The notes: generated from the letters alone by a model not told the origin. DNA of 64,000 bases from Xiphias gladius (GCF_016859285.1 NC_053418.1:22995829-23059828), one strand, 5' to 3'; positions 48,983 to 62,043 are shown, counted from the first letter of the stretch. Made by a program: numbers and translations.

Positions 48983-50626
48983 ATGGCTCCTCCAGTTGCA
49001 GTGTCGCCTTTGATTAAGGTCTGTGTGGTCAGATATACTGTGAAAAGAGGTTGCTCGTGTTTTACTTTAGAATGACCCTTGCGATCGTATTTCAGTTTGC
49101 TAGCTACGCAGAGCACGCTAACCTGCTAACCATTAGCTAGGAAGCATGCTAGCCAACAGCTAGCTGTAACTTGGCAACGGTACTGAAGTCTGCAGTCAGG
49201 CAAACTCCAAGCTAGTGATTACAGTTGTGCTGCATTAGATTTTAATAACGCATTTGGTGAGTGTTACTGTGTAGTGCAACGTGCATTGACGGAACATCAA
49301 TCTTGACGTTGCTGAAGGCTAAGACAAGAAGCTGTCTCATTGAAAGGACGTAGCGCTAGCCGGTGGTTATAAATAGAAAAGTCCTTGGAAATAATGGACA
49401 TATATACAATACAAGGCATTTTATAAACAATTCCGCATCTTTTACCTCGGTTAACAAAAAGTTTACCTATAGTTAATCATTCAATTCAGCTGTAACACAG
49501 GTTTTAGAATCAGTCTGATGTCCTCGTCGTTGCCCACCACTGCAAACATCGGAGCGACAGGTTGTTATGTTTGAATGAAGCCAATGCTTCTCAGTGGATT
49601 GTGTTTTTCTGCCGAGCTAAAGAGTGGGCAAACGCCCTGGAAACTCATTCAATTCAACTCTGTTAGACGTCCGTTTAGTGCACAGGACTAAGGTCTTAAC
49701 TACTTCCTGCAGCACTGCAACGCTATGGAGTTTAGTGGATGCAGCAACGATATGGGAAGCGATGCTAAGTAAGGATGTCACCAACTACTGTGTACTTCTA
49801 GATGCCCTGGACCTGTGTTGAATCTCAATGGGCTCATTGGAGATTTTGTGACTGTCACTAATGTGTATCCTCTTTTTCCATCACAGACAGCCAGGTATTC
49901 AGCTTTGATTGCTGGCATCATCTATGGCAAAAGGAAATATGGTGCGTTATTCTAAATAGTCTTTTACAACAACAGTGCACTTAGATCAACCTACTTAAAC
50001 CCACAAAATTTTTCAACAGAAATTTTGCACACCAAACATTATGTTTAAAACACTAGAGACAAATGATCTGTCGGTTTTACAGGGAAGTATGAAAACTGTT
50101 TAATGATTAAGGCTCATTAGAGATAAGTCATATGCAGACATTGAAATCTCGCTTGATAATGATAACCAGATGTAACCAGATGTCATTTTGAACTATATTG
50201 TAGGCAGTTACGATGATGGTTGGGATTTATTCCTTAATTAATGTTGTATTTTTTTTTTTTTGTTAAAAATAAACCCTTTAATTTGCTCAGATAACCTGAA
50301 GCCTATTGCAGCTGAGGAGAGGAGGATCGAGGAGGAGGAGAAAAAGGCCCGCGAGGAGCAGGAGCGCATTGCCAAGCAGCTAGCAGAAGGTTGTCCCTTC
50401 AGCCTTATTCACGTCAGATATTCAGTCCCCAGTTAGCACACGCATACGTCTGTGCATACAGTGTACAGACGTATGCGAGCTGTTGTTAAATCACTCTTTG
50501 AACTGCAAAATTTTTTTTTACACTTAGCGTTTTTGAATCGTGCTTGCAGTGTAAAATCCAAATTTTACTAATCTTATATATTTTGCTTTCCTCCTTACAG
50601 CAAATGAAGACACCATTCTGAAGTAA
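48983..50626 (+). CDS. atp5me: ATP synthase membrane subunit e, mitochondrial
   Basis: A small inner-membrane subunit of the F1Fo ATP synthase peripheral/dimerisation region. Four coding exons, 48983-49018, 49887-49941, 50291-50389 and 50601-50626, join in phase to give 71 residues; the human protein is 69. The start MAPPVAVSPLIK matches the family. A hydrophobic helix with a GxxxG-related stretch (RYSALIAGIIYGKRKYD) is followed by a highly charged Glu/Lys/Arg helix (AAEERRIEEEEKKAREEQERI) that is predicted coiled coil. The first exon ends right after the conserved LIK and the last exon holds only nine codons including the stop. The 5' flank is rich in GCTAGC/GTTAGC words. Confidence 0.95.
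50441..50477. repeat. Perfect 13-bp inverted repeat (hairpin)
   Basis: The arm 'cgcatacgtctgt' at 50441-50453 is exactly complementary to 'acagacgtatgcg' at 50465-50477, with an 11-base loop. It lies in atp5me intron 3, 52 bases after the exon. Confidence 0.9.
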
Positions 50627-53600
50627 AGCTTTGGAGTGCTGTGTGTAGATGTCCACGTACATGTGCAGTTTCCAACCTCTTCCTCCTTTTTCTGGAGTAA
50701 CAATGGCAAAGTCGGGTCACAACCAGTCAAACACTCCCGAGTAGTGGATATGTTCACTGTTAGCTTGAACAATACAACACTTCTCTGGATTGCCAGATAT
50801 AGCAATTTTAATGTAGTTACATGTTATGAAATAAGGCTCTTGTACTCAGCATTGTAATACTGCAAATGCAGCCTCATAAGTTATTAAGTTTGTTTGTAAT
50901 GAAGCAATGTCATAAACACAGAAGAACACGATCACTGTAGTCTTTGTCTTTGTTTGCTCACGTGTGACCTTTGAGTGTAATCTGTGTTTTCCCAGAAACT
51001 GCACAGAAAAAGCACAGATGAGGCCGATGTAATATTATAGTCAGACCTTGTTGTTTTGCAGTTAAAACTCAGTTGAGTCTTAACATAAAATGCAGAAGTT
51101 TTTTATTTGTCTTAACGGGAATATGGTAAGAACAAGAAGTGTTGTCACTGTATAGCTCTCGGATGATGATCCATTGCCCCCTGCTTACCAACACGTTTAT
51201 CGATCTCATTAGAAATATGACGGGTCTTATTTATTGCACTGATTTAGTATTTTTTTTTAAAGTAGCTGTATATTTGTAGTAGGAACAATCTCCCTAAGGT
51301 GTAGTTAATCAATATTTCAATTGGAAAGGCAAATATATGCTATAAACCGGAATTCCTTTCCCTGTTGCGTCACTAATGAAGTTTTGTGAGCATATGACAA
51401 ATGTTAATACGTAAATGCTGAAATTGAACATGGAATTATGGGGAAAAGTATTAGATATAGCCATAATATCCCTATTATTTCATAGTGTGTTATTTCTTGT
51501 GGACATTTGTGGGCAATTGTCAGCTTTAAAATGATAAAGACTTGTAAACTAGAGATTTAACAATTATTTTTATTATTGGTAAATTGCTCTGTAAAAATGA
51601 AAGAATGTGAAATATGGCCATTACAATTTTCAAATTTCCCAAGGTGATGTCAGTTTATTGTCACAAAAGAGAAAAGCTGAATTTTCACAACTGGGAAGCT
51701 GGAAGTAGGGAATGTTTGCTTTTTTTGGGTTTTTTTTGTGGTTTTTGTCTTGAAAAATGAATCTAACAACTTCAGATGCAAGAGGAGTTAAAAAAAATTT
51801 ATATGAATGATTTTCACTGCTGAATAGTCTGGCAATATTTTCTATGGAAAGTGCTATTTATTTATTTATTTTTTAGTTTAGTTTAAAAAAAAACATGTTA
51901 ATGAAGACCTGCTAAAAATCAATAAATAAAAAATGCAAAATGTTTTTTCTGACCATCATCTGCTCTTATTCTCTTGTTATTCAACTTGCCTCTTTCATAC
52001 CCATCAGCCAGTGGCCTGACATGGCTCGGGCCCAGACATGTTCAACCTGAGCTCATCTCCAGTTAAGCATGTGTGCGTCTGCAACAGGATCACTTAAACC
52101 TAACTTTTGTTTTCTGATTAGTGATGCGGAGTTAATTCTGTTGACATGTCACTTGTCGGGTCGACAGATTTGACTGTGCTGAACAGCCCAGGATGTCAAA
52201 ACACGAAGGCCTTACCTAATATCTTCAGGACAGGTTATTAATAGAACTACAAAAATTCCAGGGATGACTACAAAATCCAGCTGGATTTACTGGAATGCTT
52301 CTCCTGTTTAATTAGCTGTCACCTACCGTAGTGCAAAACAAAAAAATCTCCTGAGGACTGGTGAGGGGAACTTGTTAGGAGTGAAAGCGATTACAGTGAA
52401 CTATTTAAATTTTTTTCTTTTTTTTTTTAAGTACCGCACAACATAGATAACAGTTTAAAAAAAAAAAAAACAGTTGCATTGCTCAACAACAAGGTTGAAT
52501 GAGAAAATTTAAATACTGAGTAAGAAATTAAAACATTCTTATACTTAGGGAAAACCCATGAAATTATTTAAAGTACAATTGGGTTGAATTATAGCAATAA
52601 AGAACTGCTTTAAAGCAGATCTACAAAGTTTGGTTTAACAAATGACATAAAATGTGATATTGATAACATTGGGAGTAAAAAAACTAATTAGATTCATAAA
52701 TGCATCTGCTGAAGCAAAATGGAAAGTAACACACCCCAGCTTTACACCTGTGAAAAGGGGACATTGTTAAACTTTGGTATCTCTCTGCGCTTTGCTACTT
52801 TGCTGATGCTGAAGTGGTGTAAACTTCCTTTAACAAACCTTAGCTGTTTCCTATATGACATGTTTTGCTTGTGGGATTACAGGTTTAAGCTCAGGCAGCA
52901 TTTACGGGCAAGATGACAGCGCGTTACTTAACCGAGTGGGTGACAGCAGACAGGAACACCTGAGCCTCTGCTCACATTACATGACAGTTGTTCATTACTC
53001 AGTTCTATTCTCCAGGCTGTTTTCTAATGTAAAATGTTACTAGTTTTGGTTTTTTTTTATTTGTGGTGCCTGTCATGGGGAGTATGCCCCTTTTTCTTCC
53101 CTTTCACTTCCTTTATGTCTTACAAAACATTTTGTATCTGAATGTAGAATTGATTGAGGACTTCAACTTTGTGGATCTTTTAATGTTTTACACCCAAATA
53201 AAAAGTTCTGTCTACAGTAATCAACAACAAAACCCTACTCACTTCAAGCGCACTTACAGTCTCTCTCCCATTAATCAGAGCTGGAGATTCAAATCGAAAT
53301 CTATTAATAATAAAATGAGGCACTTTATTTTTGTCCCTGGTTATCAAGGCCAGTTGTGAAGCATAAAAGAAGAACAGGAAAAACTTTTCTTGACAGTCAT
53401 GAACTTCAGCTTTTGTTGTTGAGATTAGTATCCCAGTCCAGAGATTTGGGAACATTTTATCTGAAGATGGGCAAAGAAGAAAGAAGATGGCTGGGTTTAT
53501 GGACACTTTAAGTAGAGGAAAACAAAACCAAGAATCACAACAACATAATCTTATCTCATAGTCTTTCATTCACCCTATATTCACACTACTTTCTCACAGG

Positions 53601-53850
53601 TCTGACTCAACAAATCTGTATCAACACTTTGTCCTATTTTAGGTTTTCGTGTGACCTTAGTGCCCAAAATACACCTGTTTGCTCATGTAAAAACATTTGC
53701 TGTGGACGTGTGACTTGAGGCTCAGGCAAACTCTTTGCCCCCACGGCATCGGGCCATTATGTATCCCATTATGTATACCTGCAAACAATTGCATAAAGCC
53801 TATACACTGCTGAATGCGAGGGTTCATCAGCTTACAGCGGGGGATTTCCT
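50627..53850. other. atp5me 3' region and intergenic sequence
   Basis: AT-rich, no further gene recognised. An AATAAATAAA signal at 51921 could end a long atp5me 3' UTR, but a nearer, weaker signal may be used instead. Confidence 0.45.
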
Positions 53851-53855
53851 TAACT

Positions 53856-53908
53856 GGATTAGCGGTAGATTTAAACTCTGCATTTAGGTTCAAGAAGTGA
53901 AAGTAATC
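53856..53908 (+). promoter_or_regulatory. rbp4l: CRX/OTX-type homeobox sites upstream of purpurin
   Basis: GGATTA (reverse of TAATCC) at 53856-53861 and TAATC at 53904-53908 lie 24-80 bases upstream of the TATA box. CRX/OTX factors bind this core and drive photoreceptor genes, the cell type in which purpurin is made. Short motifs alone are weak evidence. Confidence 0.45.
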
Positions 53909-53931
53909 AGTGAGCCTGTTTGTGCCTCAGG

Positions 53932-53938
53932 TATAAAA
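53932..53938 (+). promoter_or_regulatory. rbp4l: TATA box of purpurin
   Basis: TATAAAA lies about 30 bases before a probable start at about 53960 and upstream of a non-coding exon that ends at 54018 (TTCAG|GTAAGG). Confidence 0.7.
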
Positions 53939-54189
53939 GGCACCATCTTCTCACCACAGCTCAGACACTGCAACAGCTCTGCACTGAAAAGTTCCATTGG
54001 CTCCGTTCTACACTTCAGGTAAGGAGATGCAGCTTTATGGGGAGCAGCTGATCTTTTTACAATAGAGCTGCTAGAGTGATGTTTTAGTTTAGCTCCGTGC
54101 CGCGTCTTTAAACAATTGTAAATGAAAAAAAGATTACAATTACACTATCAAGCAAATTGACATTTGCTCTATTTGGGTTTTCACCTAGA

Positions 54190-54476
54190 ATGGACTTCCA
54201 AGTCTTTGCCCTGGTGATGTTGTTCCTGGCCTGCGTGGAGCAGAGCCTGGCCTCCTGTGTGGTGGACAGCTTCACAGTCAAAGAGGACTTCGACCCCAGA
54301 AGAGTGAGTACAGACATATCTCTTTTAGAAAAAACTTTAAGTCCATAAATAGAAGGACAGACGAAAGACAGCCAGCTAGCTCCGACAGATACAGACAAGT
54401 AGGAAAAACAAATTCACATCCTCCATATAAACCAGGACATCATCGACAAACAATGAAATATTGTGTTGTACATTGT

Positions 54477-54565
<89 letters not shown>

Positions 54566-55728
54566 AGACTCTGTACAGTGTATGTACATATCCATAGCCT
54601 ACTGCTGAAATGTCTATTAAAATAATCTGTATATTTATCTTTTTGATGTTTTTTTTTCCACAACAGTATGCAGGAAAATGGTACGCTCTGCAGAAGAAAG
54701 ATCCAGAGGGTTTGTTCCTGCAGGACAACATCTCGGCTGAATACACTGTTGGAGATGACGGTGCCATGGTGGCCTCCTCCAGGGGCAGAGTCACTCTCTT
54801 TGGGTGAGTAACTCTCATTTTTAAAAATCTCTTTAGCAGCAGTCTGAATGTGATATATTTAAATAACTAAATGTATCCATTCCTGCTTGCAAATGTGACA
54901 TTTCTCTCTCTACTTGACACCCAGGTTCTGGGTTGTGTGCGCTGACATGGCTGCTCAGTACTCAGTGCCCGACCCCAGCACCCCTGGCAAGATGTTCATG
55001 AACTACCAGGGACTGGCCAGCTACCTGTCCAGCGGCGGTAAGCCTCCTCAGTTATACACACACATTCTCTAGGTCTCTCTCACACACAATTGAGACTAAC
55101 TTCTTGTTCTCTGCTCTTCCAGGTGACAACTACTGGATCATTGACACAGACTATGACAACTATGCCATCACCTATGCCTGCCGCACCCTGAAGGAGGATG
55201 GAAGCTGTGAGGACAGTTACGCCCTGGTCTTTTCCCGCAACCCTCGTGGCCTCCCACCTGCCATCCAGAGAGTCGTCCGCCAAAAACAAGAGGAAATCTG
55301 CATGGCCGGAGAGTTTCAGCCTGTGCTGCAGTCTGGTATGTACTCAGGGTTTCAAATTCACTTTAACAGATTGTAAAGCCGTGACCATGAGTTACTTGCA
55401 TTTGATGGTTTTGGTTGGTGCTCCGATGCCAAAAAAACTCCTAAAAAGCGCAAATTTGTAAGATTGGAAGTAAACAATAATGTACAAGTGTCTAGGCCAC
55501 TCTTGTATTCACAATATTATCACTCACTTTTTCAAAGAACGTGTATCCTTGAGTTTAAATTTAGAAAAAGGAGGAAGTATCTTAGCTAAATAGTTTGTTT
55601 ATCTAGAGTTTCACTGTTCATATTTTAGTCTTTACATTCAGGACAGATATTTCAAGCTCCGTGTTAACATGTAAACTCATCTGACACGTGTTCTTCTTCT
55701 TTCTCTGTTCTTAACAGGAGCTTGCTAA
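54190..55728 (+). CDS. rbp4l: Purpurin (retinol-binding protein 4-like lipocalin)
   Basis: A secreted retinol-binding lipocalin made by photoreceptors and linked to cell adhesion and optic-nerve regeneration in fish. Coding exons 54190-54303, 54667-54803, 54925-55037, 55123-55335 and 55718-55728 join in phase to give 195 residues. A signal peptide ([21 protein letters not shown]) is followed by mature CVVDSF. The lipocalin motif GKWYAL, the CADMAAQY and DTDYDNYA blocks and the cysteines expected for RBP-type disulfides are present. [17 protein letters not shown] and [13 protein letters not shown] match purpurin better than liver RBP4. The last coding exon adds only GAC plus stop. The ATG lies one base after the acceptor at 54188-54189, so a 5' non-coding exon (ending 54018) precedes it. 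A poly(A) signal is at 56062. Confidence 0.95.
54478..54561. repeat. (CA)n microsatellite, about 42 units
   Basis: The longest simple repeat in the window, uninterrupted, in the first coding intron of purpurin and about 105 bases before the next exon. Confidence 0.97.
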
Positions 55729-56061
55729 ACTGGTCCGAAGATGGAGCTTGTTGAGCAGCCCTCAGTTACACTGGATTGATCATCCTGTCTAAGATGAAGA
55801 CAGAGCTCCTCTCAATGACGCAAACAGGAGAATAATCCTGTTACGCTTCTGATTTGCTATGTTCCGACAGCATAGGACGGAATTATCAGACAAATCCAAT
55901 TCAACGCCCCATGAAAAAATCAAATTAATGCTGCCAAAATGAAAACCAAATTCATTAAAAAACTATTACTGGTTAAGTGAACGGGATGACAGAACCAACC
56001 ATTTGGTATTGTCACACTGATGGGTAACATCCGCACTGCGTAATCATTCTGTATAGGTGAC

Positions 56062-56067
56062 AATAAA
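56062..56067 (+). terminator. Polyadenylation signal of purpurin
   Basis: AATAAA 334 bases after the stop, followed by a G/T-rich stretch ('tgttgtccttgtgtttg') typical of a downstream cleavage element. Confidence 0.65.
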
Positions 56068-57125
56068 TTTTGTAAAGAAACTTGCTGTTGTCCTTGTGTT
56101 TGTAAAAACAACACATTCCAGTATAGAACAAAATCTTATAAAAGTATGAGACATTTCAAGTATACAACATAGAATGTAACATTGAAAAACAGATTACAGA
56201 TAAAAGACTCTTAATGTATCCATTAGATTTGTTGGTCTGATGGTATCAGTTTATGTAACAGTGTGATCAGTTGATGACTAATTTCATGGCCCAGTGATAT
56301 GTTTTTTACTTCTCCTTTTATGCCAGTGACATTATGATGAAAAACTAAAGCGCCAAATGTGTATAAATTCACCGCTGAAAACAGTCCTCAACACATGTGC
56401 TAGTTACTTTTGTTTGAGTAATGTTTACTAAAAATTACAGCGACCAGCTGTTTTAGGTAATTATTTAGCCTTTTAAAAAAAATGAGACTTTATATCTGTG
56501 ACCCGTTTTACGTCTTTAGCAAAATCCAGTGGGTGCCACAGACAGGGTAGAAAAGTAGCTGAGACCGACATGCACATTGTTGGTTTTGGCATTTCATGGG
56601 ATTAGTTTACAATTACAAAACTATAGAATACTGTCACACAGTTTTTTATTTTGTGTTTTTATTAGTTTAAAACAAAAAGCTTGTAATTACATGTTACTGT
56701 GTGCTATGATGCGGCCAGCCCTGAGGTTAAAAGGCTTCCACCCAGACAGGATGTATTCAGTAACTTTATCCATCTCCATTACCCAATACATCTACAACAG
56801 CTTCAGAAAAGAATGTATTTTTGAGCAGGTAATGTTTGTTGATGATTATTGTATTCAGTCATTTTTATCTAATATTCAAGTCGTTGAAATTACAACCATT
56901 CCTACTGTTACCAAAAAATGTGATGCCTATATCACTGTCAAATAGAGCACGAGCATAAATACTAAATGTTTCCTTAAAATGTGACTGGGTGGATGAAACA
57001 ACATTTCGCAAATGACCCATGCTGTATAACATATATCATCAGCACGCTGATTTATATAAAATGTATTTCCATTGTAAAAAACAATTTAGAAACATAATAT
57101 GAATACTATCAGACGCGATCCTGGT
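56068..57125. other. Convergent purpurin-idua intergenic region
   Basis: AT-rich with no gene recognised; it should contain the idua 3' UTR on the minus strand next to 57126. Confidence 0.5.
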
Positions 57126-60100
57126 CTAGAGCTCCTCGGAATACATCTCTGGCAGCGAGTACTGCCCGGGTCTTCCCCAGTAGTCCACAGCTCGAACTCT
57201 GTACAAACCGCCAACTTCTTTGTCCACTACAGAACACAACATGGTATATGTCATTACTTCTATGGCTGGTTGTGGCAATGCCAAAATAAAATTTGAAAAA
57301 TAAAGAACATGTTGTTTTGCTGCGCAATGGCATCACTTATTATTAATCCTTGGAGGAGTTTACAGCGAATTCTTACCAGGTGAATAGACATATGAAGTAA
57401 AAATTGTGTCCTGTGTATTAATCCTGCTGAATTTCTCATTGTCTGTGGAGAATTCAACTTCAAATGTCTTGATGCATCTGCAAATACAAAGAAAAGAAAA
57501 CGAGTGAATGAATGATTCATGTTTTCATATTGCATTTACATATTCACTGCATTTAAACATCATACAGAGATTACATCTACTGCACTGCTTCTGGATAAGA
57601 AGCAGTATCTACTTTCACTCCTCTACAATTTCTTGCGTTGTCATATACATAAATAGAGAAATAATCAGTCGTGTGAACCTACTTGGAATCAACACAGTGA
57701 TCAGACCAGACAATCAGGACTTGGCCTTTGGTGATCCCGATGAAGCGCAATCCATTAACCTATCAGATATAGAGTTCAGGTTAATCTCTTTAGGAATACA
57801 CAGCCCAGTCACAAACAAGCCCTTTTCTATCAGCTTTTCCATTGCAACACTGTCTTCATACTTCAATCACATCACTTTCTCAAAGTTCAGTGACTGGAGA
57901 GAATGTATCTTACTTGCTCTGACACAGAAAAACCTCCTCACCTGAAACACTGACACAGATGGCACAGGCTAGGATTCAACTGATGTACAGAAGAGGAGAC
58001 CAGCCAGAGTCATTGTAAGTTAAACGTTGTTTTCGTGCGCTGGTACTGACCTGGTCTGGCACGGCTTTGGGCTGGGCACAAACATGGATGAGGAGAACAG
58101 AGGGAACAGACAGTTTGGCTTTTACAGTCAGAGTGTCCCCTGCAGGAACTTCCCAGGGGCCATCAACATGAGGGTCCTGCCAGAATGACACATCAGTGGG
58201 TCAAAGCATGTCCCAGATAGATCACACCAATCAACTCTGCCTTCATGTCGACAGCAAATTGAATTCAACATTTTAATTTAACCTGCACCGAACATCATGT
58301 TAATCAATGAACACACCTTGTCCCAAAACAGTGAGCAACTACAGGACATGTACTGTTGCAGAAAAACTAGTCCATGCTTTTTTTTGCTTCTAGGCTGGAT
58401 TATTGCAACTTCTTATTATCAGGCTGTCCCAACAAATCTTTAAATGCTCTCCAGCTGATCCAGAATGCTGCAGCACAAGTATATCTCTGCTGTATTAGCT
58501 TCTCTCTAATGGCTCCCTGTAAAATCCAGAACAGAATTTAAAATCCTCCTCACCTACAAAGTCCTTAAATGATCAGGCACCATCATATCTTAGAGAGCTC
58601 ATGGTACCTATTACCCCACTAGAACACTGTGCTCCCAGAACGAAGGCTTACTTGTGGTTCCTAGAGTCTCCAAAAGTGGAATGGGAGGCAGAGCATTGTT
58701 ATCAGGCTCCTCTACTGTGGAACCATCTTCCAGCTTGGGTTTGGGAGTCAGACACCCTCTCTACGTTTAAGAGTAGGCTTAAAACCTTCGTTTTGATAAA
58801 GCTTCTAGACTGCAGGGGGACTTCCCGTGATGCACCGAGCTCCTGTCTCCTCCTCTCCCTCTCCATCTGAATGCATTCATATCGCATCAGTGCTTGTTAC
58901 TAACTTGGCTTCTTCTCTCTTCCATAGTTTTGTGCTTTTTGGTCTCTTTCCTCTTGTCACTTTCCGCAGGTATTTCTGCCCCTGGTGCTGCAGAGTCTGG
59001 ATCTGTGACTGCAAACCACCTACTGCCCCCATGATCAACAATCAACACCTACAGCTTCCTACCTGTACTGTGCTATACCCCCTCTCTCTCTCTCAACCCA
59101 GCGGGCAGGCGGCCGCCCACCATGAGCCGGGTTCTGTTCAAGGCTTCTACCTGCTAAAAGGGAGTTTTTCCTTGCCGCTGTTGCCAAGTGCTTGCTCATG
59201 GGGGAAGGTTGGTTCTCTGTAGATGTAACTATAAAGAGTCCGGTCTAGACCTGCTCTATGTGAAAAGTACCCTGACATAACCTCTGTTCTGATTCAGCGC
59301 TATATAAATAAAACTGAATGTAATTGAATTACAGGCACTGTAGTTGCCATCTACCAAACAGCATCCAACGACTACAAATATAAGATAAAAGATAAAACAG
59401 ATAAAGCAACCGTGCTTTGAAATTGTTTTTGTGTTACTGTTAATTTTTATAACGTCGTTCAGCCCTCCGGTTTACCTGCACACTCCTGAGGTGTCTGAAT
59501 TGTTCTGCCGTGGGGTAGTCGGGGCTGCCCATGCTCTGCCACAGCTGGTACGGGTTGGTTACATTGTTTTCCATGTAATATGTGACATACACAAGACCTG
59601 GACACGCAGAACAGGCAGGACTGAATTGAACCACTCACTTGCAGAAATAACGGCTTGTAGGAATTTCAGACATTAGGAAAATATTTTGATCTAAAATAAG
59701 ATCAAACCCAACAGTATTTCGTTAAACCTACCTTTTTGTGCAGCCAGTCCTTTCAGTGAGACGGTGACATCATCAGTGTTGGGGGAGGTGCTGCTGTCGT
59801 CACTGTTGTAGACCAGCGCTGCTGCCTGCCAGCTGTCTGAGCCGCCCGGCATTACGGGCCTGTGGCTGCTGGCGAGAACTCCCACCGTGCTGCTGTTGCT
59901 GGATCCTGCTAAGTTCACGACCTGAGCCAGTACCTGGGTCTCTCCTTGAGGTTAAATCACATACAGGAGAGGCAACGGGGCCATCAGCATAGGACTGGGA
60001 CAGATGAAATGGCAACATCCTGGAAACCTGAGCTGTAGCTGTACAGGGGCTAGTTTAGAAAATCCACACGCACAGTATATGAATTAAATCTATCATACCT

Positions 60101-61997
60101 CAATCATCACATTTCCACTGAGGCCCACATAAAACCCTGGAGGGTCACCTGTTCCAGAGTAAAGAGACTGTCACCTAGGAAAGCCAGCAGGCCCATGACG
60201 GTGAGCACAGGCTTCCTGATGAGCTGGACGTGAGGCGGCTGGGTGTTGTTGACCTGGAAGCGGGCCGTCAGCGTGCGCTGGGTGAAGGGGTGTGGGTGGT
60301 AGCTGAGGAAGGCATTGTCGTTGCTCAGCAGGGTGTAGTTGATGGTGCTGTTCGGGTCAGCCAGCAGCAGATCCTGGTGCTGGTTTATTACCTGTCGAAG
60401 GGAGCAGGACAGAGGTAATTTTATATTTCAGAATATTTCTTCAGTAAATCAATACAAAAAAAAAAAAAATCCCCAGTGGTGCTATACAAACACACTAAAG
60501 TATTCAGTCACAGCACTCTAAAGGACCTAAATCAGTTCACTTAAAGGACTATGTATAGCACAGACAAACTGTATGAGGGTTAACTTTTGTTGCTATAACA
60601 GGCCGATATTGGCCTGTTGTTGTAAACATTCGCTGTCCTGTGGTCTAATTTGTGTTTTCCACCCTGTTAAGTATAAAAGTCAGGGTGAAAAAACTGAACG
60701 CCTCTGTCATTTTTGGCTCAGAGTTGACAAATACAGTGAATAGAAAATTGTGCTCTAAAATTAGCAAATTAACAAAACCTGGCGCTTAATCGGAAAACGT
60801 AATATTGATTTTCCTGAGGGTCACAGTGTTAATAAAGAATGCAAATAAGTCATAGTGTGAATAACTGTCTTCCCATATAAATTTATTATTTGCTCTACAC
60901 TTGTATTTCGTGTGTCCAGTGTTCAAAAATGATTTTACTCTCTACGTGATTTTCCTGTGGCTCTCCTCCATCCATTCACCTCACCTTCACAACCATGGCC
61001 GCGTAAGTCACATCAGCCCGCCACCCCTGAGGCCTGGACCAGCCCACCAGAGGATCAGCCTCATCATTGTAGACGGGGAGGCCGCGGAACCGGGGGAAAC
61101 GCTCCTGGATCTCCTCCACGGTCTGGATCTCCTGCTGGAGGATGGGCAACGAAGAGCCTCCTCCCTGAAGGACAGAAACAGAAAGTCAGCTTCCAAAAAA
61201 GCATCAGCATTGGTGTTCGGAGAATGCATTAATAAATACACATCAATCATTCCTCGGGGTGTGGTGCTAATGGGATTTAAGGAGTTCTGGTATGTCAAAA
61301 ACTCACTATCCTTGATGTTGGGGCTCAAAAATGAGTATATCAACTAGACTGTATCAACTAATTGTGAAAAAATCTTCACAACAATAAATATTGCAAATAT
61401 AGTATTTTCAGTCATTCTGTGAACATTTACATGACCTGATATTAAAGTTCACTCTATAAGGGTTTTAAAGATCAATACAAATAATTTGAAACTTAATTTT
61501 GCAAATTTTTATCGTTTTCATACAAAAATTATGAAAACAAAAAAAATGGGAAAAATGACTGAAAATGCCTGTACTGGTTTTCTATTTGTTCTAGGTGTGC
61601 TCTGAGCCCAGAAAAGCCCACCTTCTTGTGCAGGGCGATGAAGTCAATCCTAACCCCTGTCTCTCCAGTGAAGTAGTTGGTGCCGTTGTGGCAGTGCTGC
61701 AGCATGGCCCAGCAGTATGGCGAGTGTGGGGGGGAGTGACAGGAGTCTCCTGGACCCCCAAACCTCAGGAGACTGCTGGCAGCACGCAGACCCTCCGAAC
61801 AGGCGTCGTAGTAGTTTAGAAACCCTCAAGAAAAGAAAACCAGGGAACTGTTCATGGGCACAGGATTGCTGTGTCTGGTTTTTCACATTCAGCAAAAGTG
61901 ACAATACTCTGACAATACTCAGTCTGTGTAGACGATCTGTCTATTCTGGTACAAATACATATATAAAATAAATCTATACATATATGTACATACACAG

Positions 61998-62043
<46 letters not shown>

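Noticed and set aside
54376-54818. Minus-strand ORFs with long Cys-Val repeats
   Set aside because: Produced by the CA microsatellite in the purpurin intron; they overlap real exons on the other strand.
58601-59222. ORFs of 89 and 131 codons that look protein-like
   Set aside because: They are the decayed ORF2 end and 3' UTR of the L2 LINE, not a host gene.
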